A stretch of 60,000 nt of DNA, taken from assembly GCA_030704615.1 (NCBI GenBank), contig CM060731.1, positions 26,290,001 through 26,350,000 of the forward strand, given 5' to 3'. Origin of the DNA: Takakia lepidozioides. Taxonomy: Eukaryota > Streptophyta > Takakiopsida > Takakiales > Takakiaceae. Below, one piece after another: positions 12,095-22,780 of the stretch; position 1 is the first letter of the stretch, and every line of letters begins with the position of its first letter. A program made the position numbers and the translations under genes. Below the pieces are notes generated by a model that was given only the letters and a program-made list of their open reading frames with translations, was not told where the DNA came from and made no database searches.

Positions 12095-13850
12095 AGGTAG
12101 GGCGGCGCTGGAAATTTCCCTCACGCAGGTAATTCACAAGCGCGCGGATGGAAATCCGGCGCCGAATTTCCATCCGCGGAGGTAGGGCGGCGCTAGAAAT
12201 TTCCCTCACGCAGATTATTCGGAAGCGCGCGGATGGAAATCCGGCGCCGAATTTCCATCCGCGGAGGTAGGGCGGCGCGCCGAATTTCCCTCACGCAGGT
12301 TATTCGGTGCCGAATTTCCATCGTGCAGGTAATTCGAATACCGGATGAATGGAAATTCGGCGCCGAATTTCCATCCAGCAGGTAAGTCGGATCGGTGCCG
12401 TATGGATATTCGGCGCCGAATTTCCATTCGCCATGTATTTCTGAGCGAGGAATTACCTTCCTGCAGGTAATTCCCAGATGAGAATTACCTTCGTGCAGGT
12501 AATTTCCAGATGTGAATTACCTTCCTGCAGGTAATTCCAATCGATGCCGGTAGGATGTTAATTCCTCGTTCAGAATTACCTGCACGAAGGTAATTCTGAT
12601 GGAGGAATTACCTGCAGGAAGGTAATTCTCATCTGGGAATTACCTGCACGAAGGTAATTCCTCGCTCAGAAATACATGGCGAATGGAAATTCGGCGCCGA
12701 ATATCCATACGACACCGATTCGACTTACCTGCTGGATGGAAATTCGGCGCCGAATTTCCATTCATCCGGGATTCCACTTACCTGCTGGATGGAAATTCGG
12801 CGCCGAATTTCCATTCATCCGGGATTCCACTTACCTGCTGGATGGAAATTCGGCGTCGAATTTCCGTTCATCCGGGATTCCACTTACCTGCTGGATGGAA
12901 ATTCGGCGTCGAATTTCCGTTCATCCGGGATTCCACTTACCTGCTGGATGGAAATTCGGCGCCGAATTACCGTTCATCCGGGATTCGAATTACCTGCAGG
13001 ATGGAAATTCGGCGCCGAATTTCCATTCATCCGGGATTCCACTTACCTGCTGGATGGAAATTCGGCGCCGAATCTCCATCCATCCGGTATTCGACTTACC
13101 TGCTGGATGGAAATTCGGCGCCAAATTTCCATCCATCCGGTATTCGACTTACCTGCTGGATGGAAATTCGGCGCCAAATTTCCATCCGGGGGATGGTCTC
13201 TGTCGGAGAGGTGCCGCCTCTCCGCCGCTCTGTTGGATATTCAGGGCCGAATTTCCGTCCCGGGGGTTGAAATATGACGGCCAAGTGCCGACCTCTCCCT
13301 TCTCCCCGACTGCATTGGAACGGCCCCGAATTGAAATTCGGCGCCGTTTTCCCATCTGGGGAGGTTTTTATGTCGGCCAGTTTTCGGTCTGACCCCCCGA
13401 CAAGACTTCCTTTGGGGGGGCCCGGATGGAAATTCGGCGCCGAATCTTCATCCAGGGGATGTTCTCTGTCGCACACTCGCCGGCCTCTGCGCCCGAGGCG
13501 ACTTCATCCGGGCGTCCCCTGTTCGATATTCGGTGCCGAATTTCCGTCCGGGGGTTGAAATGTGACGGCCAAGTGCCGGCCACTCCCCCCTCCCCGACTA
13601 CATCCGAACCGCCCCGGATGGAAATTCGGCGCCGTTTTTCCATCTGGGGATGTTTTTATGCCGTCCAGTTTTCGGCCTGACCCCCCGACACGACTCCCTT
13701 TGGGGGGCCCGGATGGAAATTCGGCGCCGAATCTCCATCCAGGGGATATTCTCTGTCGCACACGCGCCGGCCTCTGCGCCCGAGGCGACTTCATCCGGGC
13801 TTCCTCTGTTGGATATTGGGTGCCGAATTTCCATTTGGGGGTAGTAATGT
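12095..13850. repeat. array of long palindromes centred on GGCGCC
   Basis: About two dozen copies of a perfect or near-perfect 26-bp palindrome whose centre is AATTCGGCGCCGAATT, flanked on each side by CCAT/ATGG. From 12731 to 13160 the unit repeats every 53 bases with the linker TCATCCGGGATTCCACTTACCTGCTGG; elsewhere spacing is irregular. Some copies carry symmetric or single substitutions (GGCGTCG; ATATCC). Long open frames through the array (repeated GWKFGAEFPF or DGNSAPNF phrases on both strands) are a by-product of a stop-free repeat unit and are not proteins. Confidence 0.9.
12330..12790. repeat. large foldback (inverted repeat) inside the palindrome array
   Basis: Sequence from about 12330 to 12550 returns as its reverse complement from about 12560 to 12790 (CGCCATGTATTTCTGAGCGA on the left, its complement ending at about 12680 on the right). 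The inner part is made of GAATTACCTTCCTGCAGGTA-type palindromes. The whole could form a hairpin with arms over 200 bases. Confidence 0.85.
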
Positions 13851-14123
13851 GACGGCACGGTGCCGGCTTCTCCCCTTCAGCCGTCATCATCCGGACGGCC
13901 CCCCACTTTCTGACTGCATACCGTTGGCAGTTATTGCGCAAAGAGCAGGGGCCGCATTCCGGAGACAAGGTTCATTAACACTCTGACTGTGGATTTTTGA
14001 GATAGTTGGCTCCCTGGATTTGGATCAGGCTTCGTCGCTCGGACAAATCGGCATCGCATTCATTCCCATCGCTGCATCCCCCTTCTACCAGGGAGCTTCC
14101 CCGCACGCCATCCTGGCAGTCTT

Positions 14124-17100
14124 GTGTGCACATCTCCCATGGCGGAAAACCCGAGCGCTACAGTGTACTGCCCTCCTCACGACCATAGAGCTTCATTTCC
14201 GTGCAGAGGGGACACCTGCCGGGTGATGGAGAAATATCTGTGCGTTCGATACCACCTGAAACCGGGGTCGGTTTTTTTGGAGGAGGAAATGAAGGACTCT
14301 AACGGCCTTGTTGTCGAGAGTATTGTTGTGCTCCACGATGATTTCGGCGATGGCAGGGAATGGCGAGTTCCACCATCGGACAGCGTCATATACAGGGCTG
14401 TTGGGGACTTCATTTGCCCGCCAAATGCACCGTCTATCCTGGCGCCTTCCACGAAACAATCCGCGAATCAGAGAGTGGGTACCTCAAAGAGAGAAGTCCG
14501 CAACGAAGTAAATCCAGAGCCGAACCCATCCATGAAGACGAGCAAGAACCGGGTTGTTCACAACCTGTCCGACTCAGACGAGGTCATGGAAGTTCCGAGG
14601 TCGTCCTGGAGATCAGGCAAGTCCTCAATGGACGTCAGTGGAGGAGGGAGTCATATTCCCAGCACGAGCACCGCAGTTCGATCTATTCTTGAAATTCTGC
14701 GAGGGCTTCACCTGGAAGGACACCGGTCGGAGCTGGCCGGGCTGGACTACAGCAAGTTCGCAATTAAATCGGTTACATGCCTTCCCGCCGACGTCGACGG
14801 TAATATCTTCTTTGAGTTCCCTCCTCGGGCGGACTACTCGAGGGCGTCCGGAATGTTGACAGATATGGATAGAAAACATGACGGTCATCCTTGGTGCATT
14901 ACCAAAACCACCAGCATGAAGATGCTTGATGGTGTGCGGGTGCGCTACGTTGTTTGTGCGGGCGCGTTGCGGTGTTTCTCCCCAACTTGCTTCCACTTTA
15001 AATCCAGAGGTCACAGGAACGAGACCGATTGGACAGGCACAACTCACCAACCATTTCGAGCTCAGGAGAAGGTTCCGAACTCCACATTTAAGTGTGCGCA
15101 TTGCAAAGAACCACCACACTGCATGTCTGTTTGTAATGCCAAGCAGTTCTATGTGTTGCACCGTTTCCCTGACCTCACCCGAGCTTGCATACACGTTGGT
15201 TCCCATTGTCACAAATTGGCGAGGGGGAACTCGCGGGAGGCTGCCCACGAAGCAGAGCAGCTCGTTCAGGAGGAGGTTAAGTTGAGACCGGGTGCCAAAC
15301 CCAAACAGATACAGCTCCAAGCCGCCCATAAGATGGCATTGGCCAGAATTATGTCGAAGACGGCTCCGATAGAGTTCCTCTCGACGAGAAGGAAAATGGA
15401 GGCATTGCTGGAGTCGGTGTCCCACGTATGTTCACCGAATGTCCGAAACCACATTGTCTCATGCAAACAGAAAATTGGGCGTGGCTCGTATGCACTCCAT
15501 TCTGGAGGTGAAGCGACGCGCGATGTGGATATGACTACATTCATGGAAGTAGGTTTCCAGGACAAGGGACTGAGGCAGATCGTTGTTTCGTATTCAAAAT
15601 GTCCACGTGTGGACCTGGCAGTGGCGTCGAACTGGTCGACAGGATGACGAGTGGGAACTTGTCAAACAGTTGGTCATGTTCGACATATCAAGCGAATTAC
15701 AAATCATCAGTGGGTGACAATGGGTGCACATGTCTACGACACCCACTGCAGGATGCTAATGACAATTGCTATTTGTGAGATGAAAGGAGAGGACACACAA
15801 TCGGAGATGCTTCTTTGGCAGGGAATAAACGAAACAGATGGCCAAGGCGGGATTGCCCCCTCCCAATTTCCGTGGTTTCATGGCGGACAATGCACAAGCA
15901 AATTGGGCTGCCATCCGAAGGGTGTACGGGCAAGACCCAATGTTCCATGGAAGGCAAGGAGAGATCTTGTGGTTCCATTTTCTACAGAGCCTTTCGCAGT
16001 ACACAACCAGGCTCGTGGCGCCAGATTTCAGAGAGGAGCACCGTTCCATGTGCCTTGCGTGGAAGCGCGCTCCCACCTTGGATGATGCAGAGACACAGTT
16101 TGCATGCATACGGGCTTGGTGGACATCGTCAGGTGCTGTAAGGAAATCATACGAAGGAGCAATGGTCAGTTGGCTAGCATGGTGGCATTATCGTTTCCTC
16201 CAGTTCGGCGACTATATGCGGGAGGTGAGTTGCACGAATTCGCGTCCCGTTGGATATTATTCTTGGCCATATTTGTAACTTGCTTGTAACCTGAACATGT
16301 GCTTGTGCAGGAAATGTGTCTCGACTCCGACACCGACATGCCCAGACAAACATGGCCGAATCAGTGCACTCTTCCTGGCGTGCCTCCTCTGCGGCGCATC
16401 TGGTGGACATCCTCACTGCCAAACGGAGGACATTGTGAGGTCAATTATGCAGCAATGCAGGTACAACGAGTTCTTGAAAGGGAAACAGTGGGGCTTGGGG
16501 CCGGACAGGCAGGAAATGCTGATGCGGACTGCCTCCAGATCAAAGATCCTCAGAAGTGGGCGGCGGCCTTGCGAGAGGCCTTCGGGATACGCCATTGCTG
16601 CGAAGAGGCCAACATTTGGAAGGAGATGTTCATACCCGTCCAGTGAGACGAAGACTTGACGAGGCACCTGGCGGAGAAGAGGATTCATGGCGAGCTGACA
16701 AGAATATTCGCACGCTCCCGTGGTCCGGTGATGTTGCCGAGGAGGTCTCGTCGAGCACCGGAAGTCTACACGTTCAAGATCGCCATCTCTCCTTTGAGCA
16801 CAGGGCGCGTGCCCCGGCAACATAACGAGCCATCTGTAGTAAAGCAATACAACATTCCCATTGTGGAGACAAGAGTGTCGGAGTCACAGTGGAGAATTGC
16901 GAGGACATTGCCGGCATTTCGAGGGAAGTGTTGCGCCATCCGGGTGGATACGAGAGCACGCTGTGGTGAGATGATTCGGAGGAACCCACACGGTGCTGTA
17001 CCTGCACCTTGTTTCAGCGGCAGATTTTGACTCCCACATTTGCTCACGCCACAACGCAGACATTTTGGTTCTGTAGGCACGACATAATGACCTGTGTATT

Positions 17101-17715
17101 TGGCAAGCCCAAGTACGGGATTCAGGGAATGCCGGAGCCTCCGGGCGTCTGGCCTGTTGCACCGGGTTGCAGCCTCTCTCAGAGTGAGCGGATGCTATCT
17201 GCAGCAGGATTTCGAATGGTGCAACGCACAGACATCCCGGCCCACGCATTTCCGGTTCCTCAGACCCAGCCATTGCAGACTGCTCGGTCCAGTAGAGACG
17301 GATTGGACAATTCTGCACATCCCACAATGCGATTCGGAAGAGTGAAGAGACGACACCCTCCAACAAGTTGAATGAGACTCGGATTGCCAATGCTCTTGGG
17401 ATGGCTTGCACTATTCAGAGCTCCGTGGACGTACCCCCACCCGGCCTTGGGCGTGTGTATCGGATGGCAACGGCCGGCTCGGCTGTACGCGACGATGTAT
17501 ACACAATTACGATTGGAGTGGAGCCGACTTGCAACTGTACGGACTTCTCGTTGATGGAAGCAAAGAAGGGTTCGAAGTATTATCCGTGCAAGCATCTGTA
17601 TTACATCTACCTGAAGAGGTTGAGGATGAACGTGACTATTGATGACTTTATTCATGCACCGGCGTTGAGCGTGAACGAGCTGCACAAACTACTCCTTAGG
17701 GATTCCAGAAATCAT
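14124..17715 (+). pseudogene. MULE1 transposase (zinc finger - DDE - SWIM)
   Basis: The first 507 codons are open (14124-15647). They include a SUMO-interaction-like patch (VVHNLSDSDE, about 14555), then KHDGHPWC and a Cys/His-rich region ending ACIHVGSHCHK (14870-15220), like the WRKY-GCM1-type finger of MULE transposases. After a frameshift come the DDE core blocks: MFDHIKR (first Asp), FRGFMADNAQANWAAIRRVYG (second Asp, about 15870) and a downstream CIRAWW helix. A GT-AG intron lies at about 16229-16310. The C-terminal SWIM finger reads CNCTDF...YPCKHLYYI (17529-17595). Several frameshifts (near 15590, 15835 and 16640) make this copy inactive. Its relative is at 51169-53690. Confidence 0.8.
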
Positions 17716-17874
17716 TGATGGGGCAAAGGGAATCCTCCATATGGATATTTTCAAATGCATTTTGTTGTATCAGACTTTTTTTTTGCAGTGTAATGAAATG
17801 CACCCCAAAACTCCTGGAATGAGGCAATATTCCATTCAAACTGAGATCCAACAAAAGCAGTTGTGGGGCCATTT

Positions 17875-18300
17875 CTAGAAAAATGGCGCCGAATTTCTCT
17901 TTTTGGGGCCGAAAACTCGCTAAGTCCCAACATGCACTGGTACTTGTTTTGGGAAAATGGCGCCGAATTTCTCTTTTTGGGGCCGAAAACTAGCTAAGTC
18001 CCAACATGCACTGGTACCGTGTCTGGAAAAATGGTGCCGAATTTCTCTTTTTTGGGCCGAAAACTGGCTAGGTACACTGTTTGGAAAAATGGCGCCGAAT
18101 TTCCCTATTTTGCGCCGAAAACTGGCTAAGTCCGAACATGCACTGGAAAAATGGCGCCGAATTACCTGTCATGAGGGGACCTATAGCCGCGGAATTCGGC
18201 ACCATTTTTCGCCAGAGAGACCTATTGCCGCGAAATACGTCGCCGTTTTTTCAGGTTACGGACCCTATTACCCCGCGAAATTCGGCGCCATATTTGCACA
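17875..18300. repeat. array of ATGGCGCCGAATTTC units
   Basis: Six to eight units of about 60-70 bases, each with AAAATGGCGCCGAATTTC followed by GGGCCGAAAACTGGCTAAGTCC and ACATGCACTGG. The GGCGCCGAATTTC half-palindrome is shared with the 12.1-13.9 kb array, so the transposase gene is flanked on both sides by the same motif. The same array, inverted, lies at 50575-51020. Confidence 0.85.
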
Positions 18301-18590
18301 TGTCGCTGGGAATTGGCATGAGCGGAAGACGAAATATCATGAGCACAACTGTCAAAAGTGCAATTTTCCCTTCAAGGGGCCGAATAATATATTTGTTTTT
18401 CCTGACACATTGCATTAAATTATTGTTTTTTATTGTTTTTTATTTTCGAAATTTGTACTTCTGCTCATGAAAACCGATTGTGTTACTACTCTGCTCATGC
18501 CGCTCATGCCGCTCATGCTCATGAAATAGCAAACCTCCAGTGACCTTAGGGAAGCCATGTTTTAATTTCTCGTTCGTCTTGGATTTGCAG

Positions 18591-19164
18591 GAGCATCTTT
18601 TCATGCTTGCAAGAGCGCCGGAAGGCACTTCTTTGGCATGGAGGTTGATACGGAGCTCTTCTCAAGCGAGCTTTGTCAGCTTGAGTCCGGCACTACTTCT
18701 GCCCCATCCACTCAGGGACTTCTAGAGGAGCCCGAAGCGCCTGAGGAGGATCTCGACGTAGACTCCGATTTTGAGTGTGAGTAAGTTCGGCTGTAGTCGT
18801 GCAAAATATGTTGCATTTACTTGTGTCATTCCCGTTTGACAGATGGTTGCTTACATTGTCTATATCTGGATGTTAACATCTACCGCCATTCCTCTTCTTG
18901 CTTTCCAGAGTTCGGCACCAGTCATCGAATCAGCAGACACCTTTCGGTTTCCAAGGATACTACATGTCCCCGAGTCCCCCTAGAGCTTACCGCTTGCCGG
19001 TTTATGCTGAAGATTGCGCACGGGTGTTATCCCAACAATCAATGTATTCGCATCTACATGAAGGTCGTGGAAAAAAAAAACGTCGCGGATGTGCTGCTAT
19101 ATTCATAGATGATATTGCTGTAAACTCTGGAAGTGGTTCCTCTGAAACCTCCAATAGTTCTTGA
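18591..19164 (+). pseudogene. last two exons of a beta-class DNA methyltransferase gene (MULE1 copy)
   Basis: Exon 18591-18780 follows a good acceptor (TTGGATTTGCAG) and encodes GASFHACKSAGRHFFGMEVD, the S-adenosylmethionine-binding motif I region of N4/N6 DNA methyltransferases, then an acidic tail ending DVDSDFECE. A consensus donor (GTAAGT at 18781) and acceptor (CTTTCCAG at 18901-18908) join it in frame to exon 18909-19164, encoding YRLPVYAED and a basic GRGKKKRRG nuclear-localisation-like patch before the stop. Both exons, the donor and the LPVYAE block match the 3' end of the MULE2 gene at 23304-22782. The catalytic half and ParB-like part are missing here; the upstream intron joins directly to the transposase-array block. 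Confidence 0.8.
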
Positions 19165-19548
19165 GGTTCAAGTACCGAGGCTCAATAAATTGTGTTTTGG
19201 TTTTGCTTCCATCCCCAAACTGTTTTTCAAGTTCATTGCGCGTTCCCGTAAGTACAGTTAGGGATTGCCTGGGGTAGGTCTTCGGAATCCGGAATTGAAA
19301 AATGTTTGTGGGTTGGAATGAATGTACTGCTTTGCAAAACAAAAGGGTTTGCTTTTAATATTCAGTTCTCTAGTGGGCGATCTCCTCATTCCAAAGGGAT
19401 GACCTCAATCATAAACCATCCGCAAACCTGTCATTGTTCTCGACTAGAAAGAATATTCATGTGGGGGCAATGAAGAGGGATAAAAAATAAGGATCCGCGG
19501 TAATAGGGGAAGCCAGGGGGAAAGCACGGTATTAGGGCCTGAACATGT

Positions 19549-19607
19549 GGATGCTTGCTTATGTGGCGTGAGCGAAGCCAAGCTCACAGGCTCACGCGCA
19601 AGCATCC
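19549..19607. repeat. short hairpin with GTGAGC/GCTCAC stem
   Basis: GGATGCTTGC at 19549-19558 pairs with GCAAGCATCC at 19598-19607, and the loop side contains further GTGAGC and CTCACG pairs. It lies at the break point where the protease coding sequence of retrotransposon A stops, and its motifs resemble the MULE2 ends, so it may be a terminus or footprint of a third element. Confidence 0.5.
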
Positions 19608-22082
19608 CCCGGCTTCATATCCGCCTCCATGAGGCCCAAACCTGCAATAGCAGCTCTGCCCAACATCAGTGGCTGAACTCCCGAGTCCAACAAGACCCGC
19701 AGTGGCCGGTACCTCTTGCCTGCTGGTCCACTCAAAAAGAAAATGCCATCATGGTTGTCTAACAAGACAACTCCAGGTGTCACCATGACACGCTCAAAGG
19801 CTGGCCTAGCTGGCAGCTCCGTCAACCTGGCAGCTACAACTTGCCAGGGCGCAGCCGTGGCAGTCTTCACCCTCAAATCCGAGGATCCCTCTGCCACTAC
19901 ACCTTCCACTAACTCCGCAGAAGATGAAGTGACCTCCCCACTCTCACAGAGTATTGCTACTAGTCTGAACACTGCAGCGGGTCTTACCCCCGGCGCTGGG
20001 CATCTCCATGCCCATACTTGCCACAATGCCCACACTGCAACTGTGCAGGCTGTGCTTCTGCCGGCCCTTTGTCACTTTCTGGGCAATCTTTCTTGACATG
20101 GGATCCTCCACATGTTCAACATACCACCCCTGGTTGCTGTTGGCCTGCAAAAGAAGCTACTGGCCTCTGCACCTGAGGTCCCCTGTAAGCTCCATGGAAT
20201 TTGGGTTGGGCAACCTTGCCCCCCTGACCACGCTGTTGGGCAGTCCCTTGTACCTGTTGGCTGGCAGCTGCGCCTCGTGCAGGCATGTCCTAGCCAAATC
20301 CAATGGTAACAACTCGTTTCTCCACCATGTTGAGCTCAATCCGCTCAGCCAGCAGAAACACATCTGCTAATGTGGGTTGGGCCGCTTGTAACAGGGTTGC
20401 ATCCCGCACCTTTCTCCTGAGCTCATTGTCCAAAATTCCATACCAGAACTGGACTGCCTGAGCTTCAGTAACTCCTTGGGTCACACTTATCAAGCACCTT
20501 ATACGAGTGTAGGCCTCTCGCAAGCTCTCACTGGATTTGCGCTGGAAGTCTTGCAAACTTCGCAGCTTCTCTGTCCATACGCCTTGGTAGTTCATCCGCA
20601 ACTCCTGGAAGAACTCCACCACCGGGTTGAATCTAGGCACATGTGTTGTAGTCGTGGTAGGAGGAGTAGTAGCACCTTTTGAACTGGTACCACCTGCAGA
20701 AGTACCGGCACTACTTGTTCCACTACTAGTGCTGGCAATGGGAGATATTGGTGCTGATGCAACTACTGGTCGCGTCGTGCCTTGAGTAATGGAGACGTAG
20801 TCAGGTGACCAATACATCCTCCACTCCTCAATCTCTGCTTTATGTCCTCGCCTGAACTCATGGTAATCGTCCATAGGCGGGCCTTCCAAATGCTGGAACA
20901 GTCCTTTCCACGCCATGAATGGGGTGAACAGCTCTGGATTACGCATCTACTGCAAATCACACCAGCTGTCGAACTCCTGGATAAAGTCATCCAGCTTGAT
21001 TGTGCCCATAGCTCCAAAGTACCTACGAGGCCCCTTCGTAGTTCCATACATCTCCTCCATGTCGTCCTACAACAATGGCGAATGAAACTGCACACCTATT
21101 GATGAAGCCTCCGAGTCTGTGTCTGACTTTGCACTAGTTGAGGGTGGAGGTGAAGGTGGTTTGAAACGAACACCTCGTCTGGTGAACCCACTCTCACTGC
21201 TACTGCCTGTAGCCGTACTCCCCTCAAAACCCTTGGGTAACTCCGTGATGACACTCACAACCCGCACCTCCCCCACGTGACACTATAAGGCTCTAGTACT
21301 AATTCTAATAGTGACATGGGTGAGCACCTGTTGCGGATTGAGGGTCATATCCCAGTGGGTAAGGGCACCTGCACCTGCATCCACCGCAAGAACTCTTATG
21401 GTTGGCTGGTCATCAACCCAGCCTCACCATAGAAGAAACACTGGTGGTCTTGCTAGTCATCACTCCAGCCTCACCACCGATAGCATACTATAGGATTGAC
21501 CGGTGATCAAATCCGGCCTAATCCCTATGAAAGCAAGCGCCCATACAAAACCAACATGGCACACAGTCAAGCATGCAGGTGTGAGGGGGATCCAAACACA
21601 AAAAATCAAAACATCAACACCCCCACACCAAAATCCATCTGCAGTGCTGATCCTGCAGAATATCCCAGCCCAAAACCCCGGACTGACTGGCCTCCACCAA
21701 GAGAGGCTTTGGCAACTACAAGTACAAAGTAATGAAAATAGTAAAAAGAGAGAGGGGAAGAATAGAGGCCCGACCAAGCAAGATCTAATCCTGATCTATG
21801 TTATCAACTGCCAGACTTCTCTCAAAGTGCCTCGCTCTGCATGATGGTAAGGTGTAGGAGGTATATCTATGTCCAGAAACCTGCCACTAACCTTGTCCCA
21901 AGCTACAGTAGCTCGCTCTAACCAACCCTCCTCCTCTTTCTGCCAGGTAGAGACAAAGCAATACTTCTCTATCTCCTGCTCACTGAATACTAAAGAAAAT
22001 AAAGGTAGGGTCTGATAGTCTCTCAACTCGAAAGCTTTGAGACGGTTGTGAGTGTCCTCATTGCGAATGACTGCATCTCATT
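19592..22082 (-). pseudogene. gag-protease of retrotransposon A
   Basis: Read downward: a gag-leader open frame at 22026-21796; gag capsid at about 20946-20290 (FQELRMNYQGVWTEKLRSLQDF... SLREAYTRIRCLI, the retrotransposon gag fold, with a preceding Ser/Thr/Gly linker); a degenerate CCHC knuckle region at about 20150-19990 (broken frames); and an aspartic protease block LRVLLDSGVQPLMLGRAAIAGL at about 19705-19630, in which DSG is the active-site triad. Frames are broken between these parts and the sequence stops at about 19592 without reaching reverse transcriptase. Inactive. Confidence 0.75.
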
Positions 22083-22084
22083 CA

Positions 22085-22780
22085 ACAGGGATGCCTCGGT
22101 GTGAGCCTGGTCACGTGAGCGCGTGAGCGCAACTGCGCTCACGCCACGTCACCTTGCGCAAATGCCACGTCACGGGGCTCACTCCACGTCATCACACGTG
22201 AAGGCCGCGTCACCACGCGCCCAGAAAGAAGTGGAGTGTATTCCCGCGGATTGGCACCCTTTACCGCGGAAACAAGCTGGACGACATAATAAAAGGCATT
22301 GAATAAAGGATGGATGAATGTACAGTTGGATGATAAACAGATGGATGAGTGTGAAAAATGAATGTAGATGGATGAATGAGGGATGGATAAGAGTAAAATG
22401 GATGAATGTATAATGGATGTTGAGCAATGACAAAAATTCATTACAGGAAGATGCATGACCAAATCTTTTGACGAATGCACAACGTATATGAAATGAGTGT
22501 GGAAGGTTTGTGGGGTGGATTAAAGAGTACAGAGGATGAATGTACAATGGATGTTGTACAAAGGAAAAATTCATGAATGGAGCACGCATGAATACACTGT
22601 AGATGAATGCACAATGGATATGAGAAGAGTCAGGGAGGTTTGTGAGATGGATTCATACATATTGCAATTTAAATGAAAGTTGATTCTGTGATTATTATTT
22701 GTTCTAAAGGAACAACTACGGTGGAGGAAGGGGATTCACGTTTTCCAGATAATATGAAAATGAATATTAAAAGAATACAG
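22085..22780. repeat. MULE2 left subterminal region with ATGGATGAATGTA minisatellite
   Basis: 22100-22240 is rich in GTGAGCG and CCACGTCA motifs. From about 22300 to 22660 the DNA is a degenerate tandem repeat of a GGATGAATGTACAATGGATG-like unit. No gene is seen; minus-strand open frames of Phe/His/Ser-rich sequence are translations of the repeat. Confidence 0.7.

Larger units (their letters stand above)
12079..19423 (+). mobile_element. MULE1: Mutator-like element with palindrome arrays and methyltransferase exons
   Basis: Interrupts the extra ORF of retrotransposon A immediately after bases shared with the uninterrupted second copy (GCATAAAC). The 14-base direct repeat CATAAACCATCCGC brackets it at 12079-12092 and 19410-19423, longer than the usual 9-bp MULE target duplication, so the exact ends are uncertain. 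Contents in order: long palindrome array and foldback (12095-13850), transposase gene (14124-17715), second palindrome-half array (17875-18300), and the last two exons of a DNA methyltransferase gene (18591-19164). No simple terminal inverted repeat was found, so a non-TIR MULE is possible. Confidence 0.6.

Noticed and set aside
12676-13392. Open frames of up to 238 codons with repeated WKFGAEFPF / DGNSAPN phrases on both strands
   Set aside because: They are translations of a stop-free palindromic repeat; all frames and both strands give similar peptides and there is no start or splice context.
12095-13850. CRISPR-like look (regular repeats with 53-base period)
   Set aside because: The spacers repeat along with the units, the repeats are perfect palindromes, and the surrounding DNA is eukaryotic with introns.
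20476-20682. Plus-strand frames across the gag region
   Set aside because: Shadows of the minus-strand gag coding sequence.
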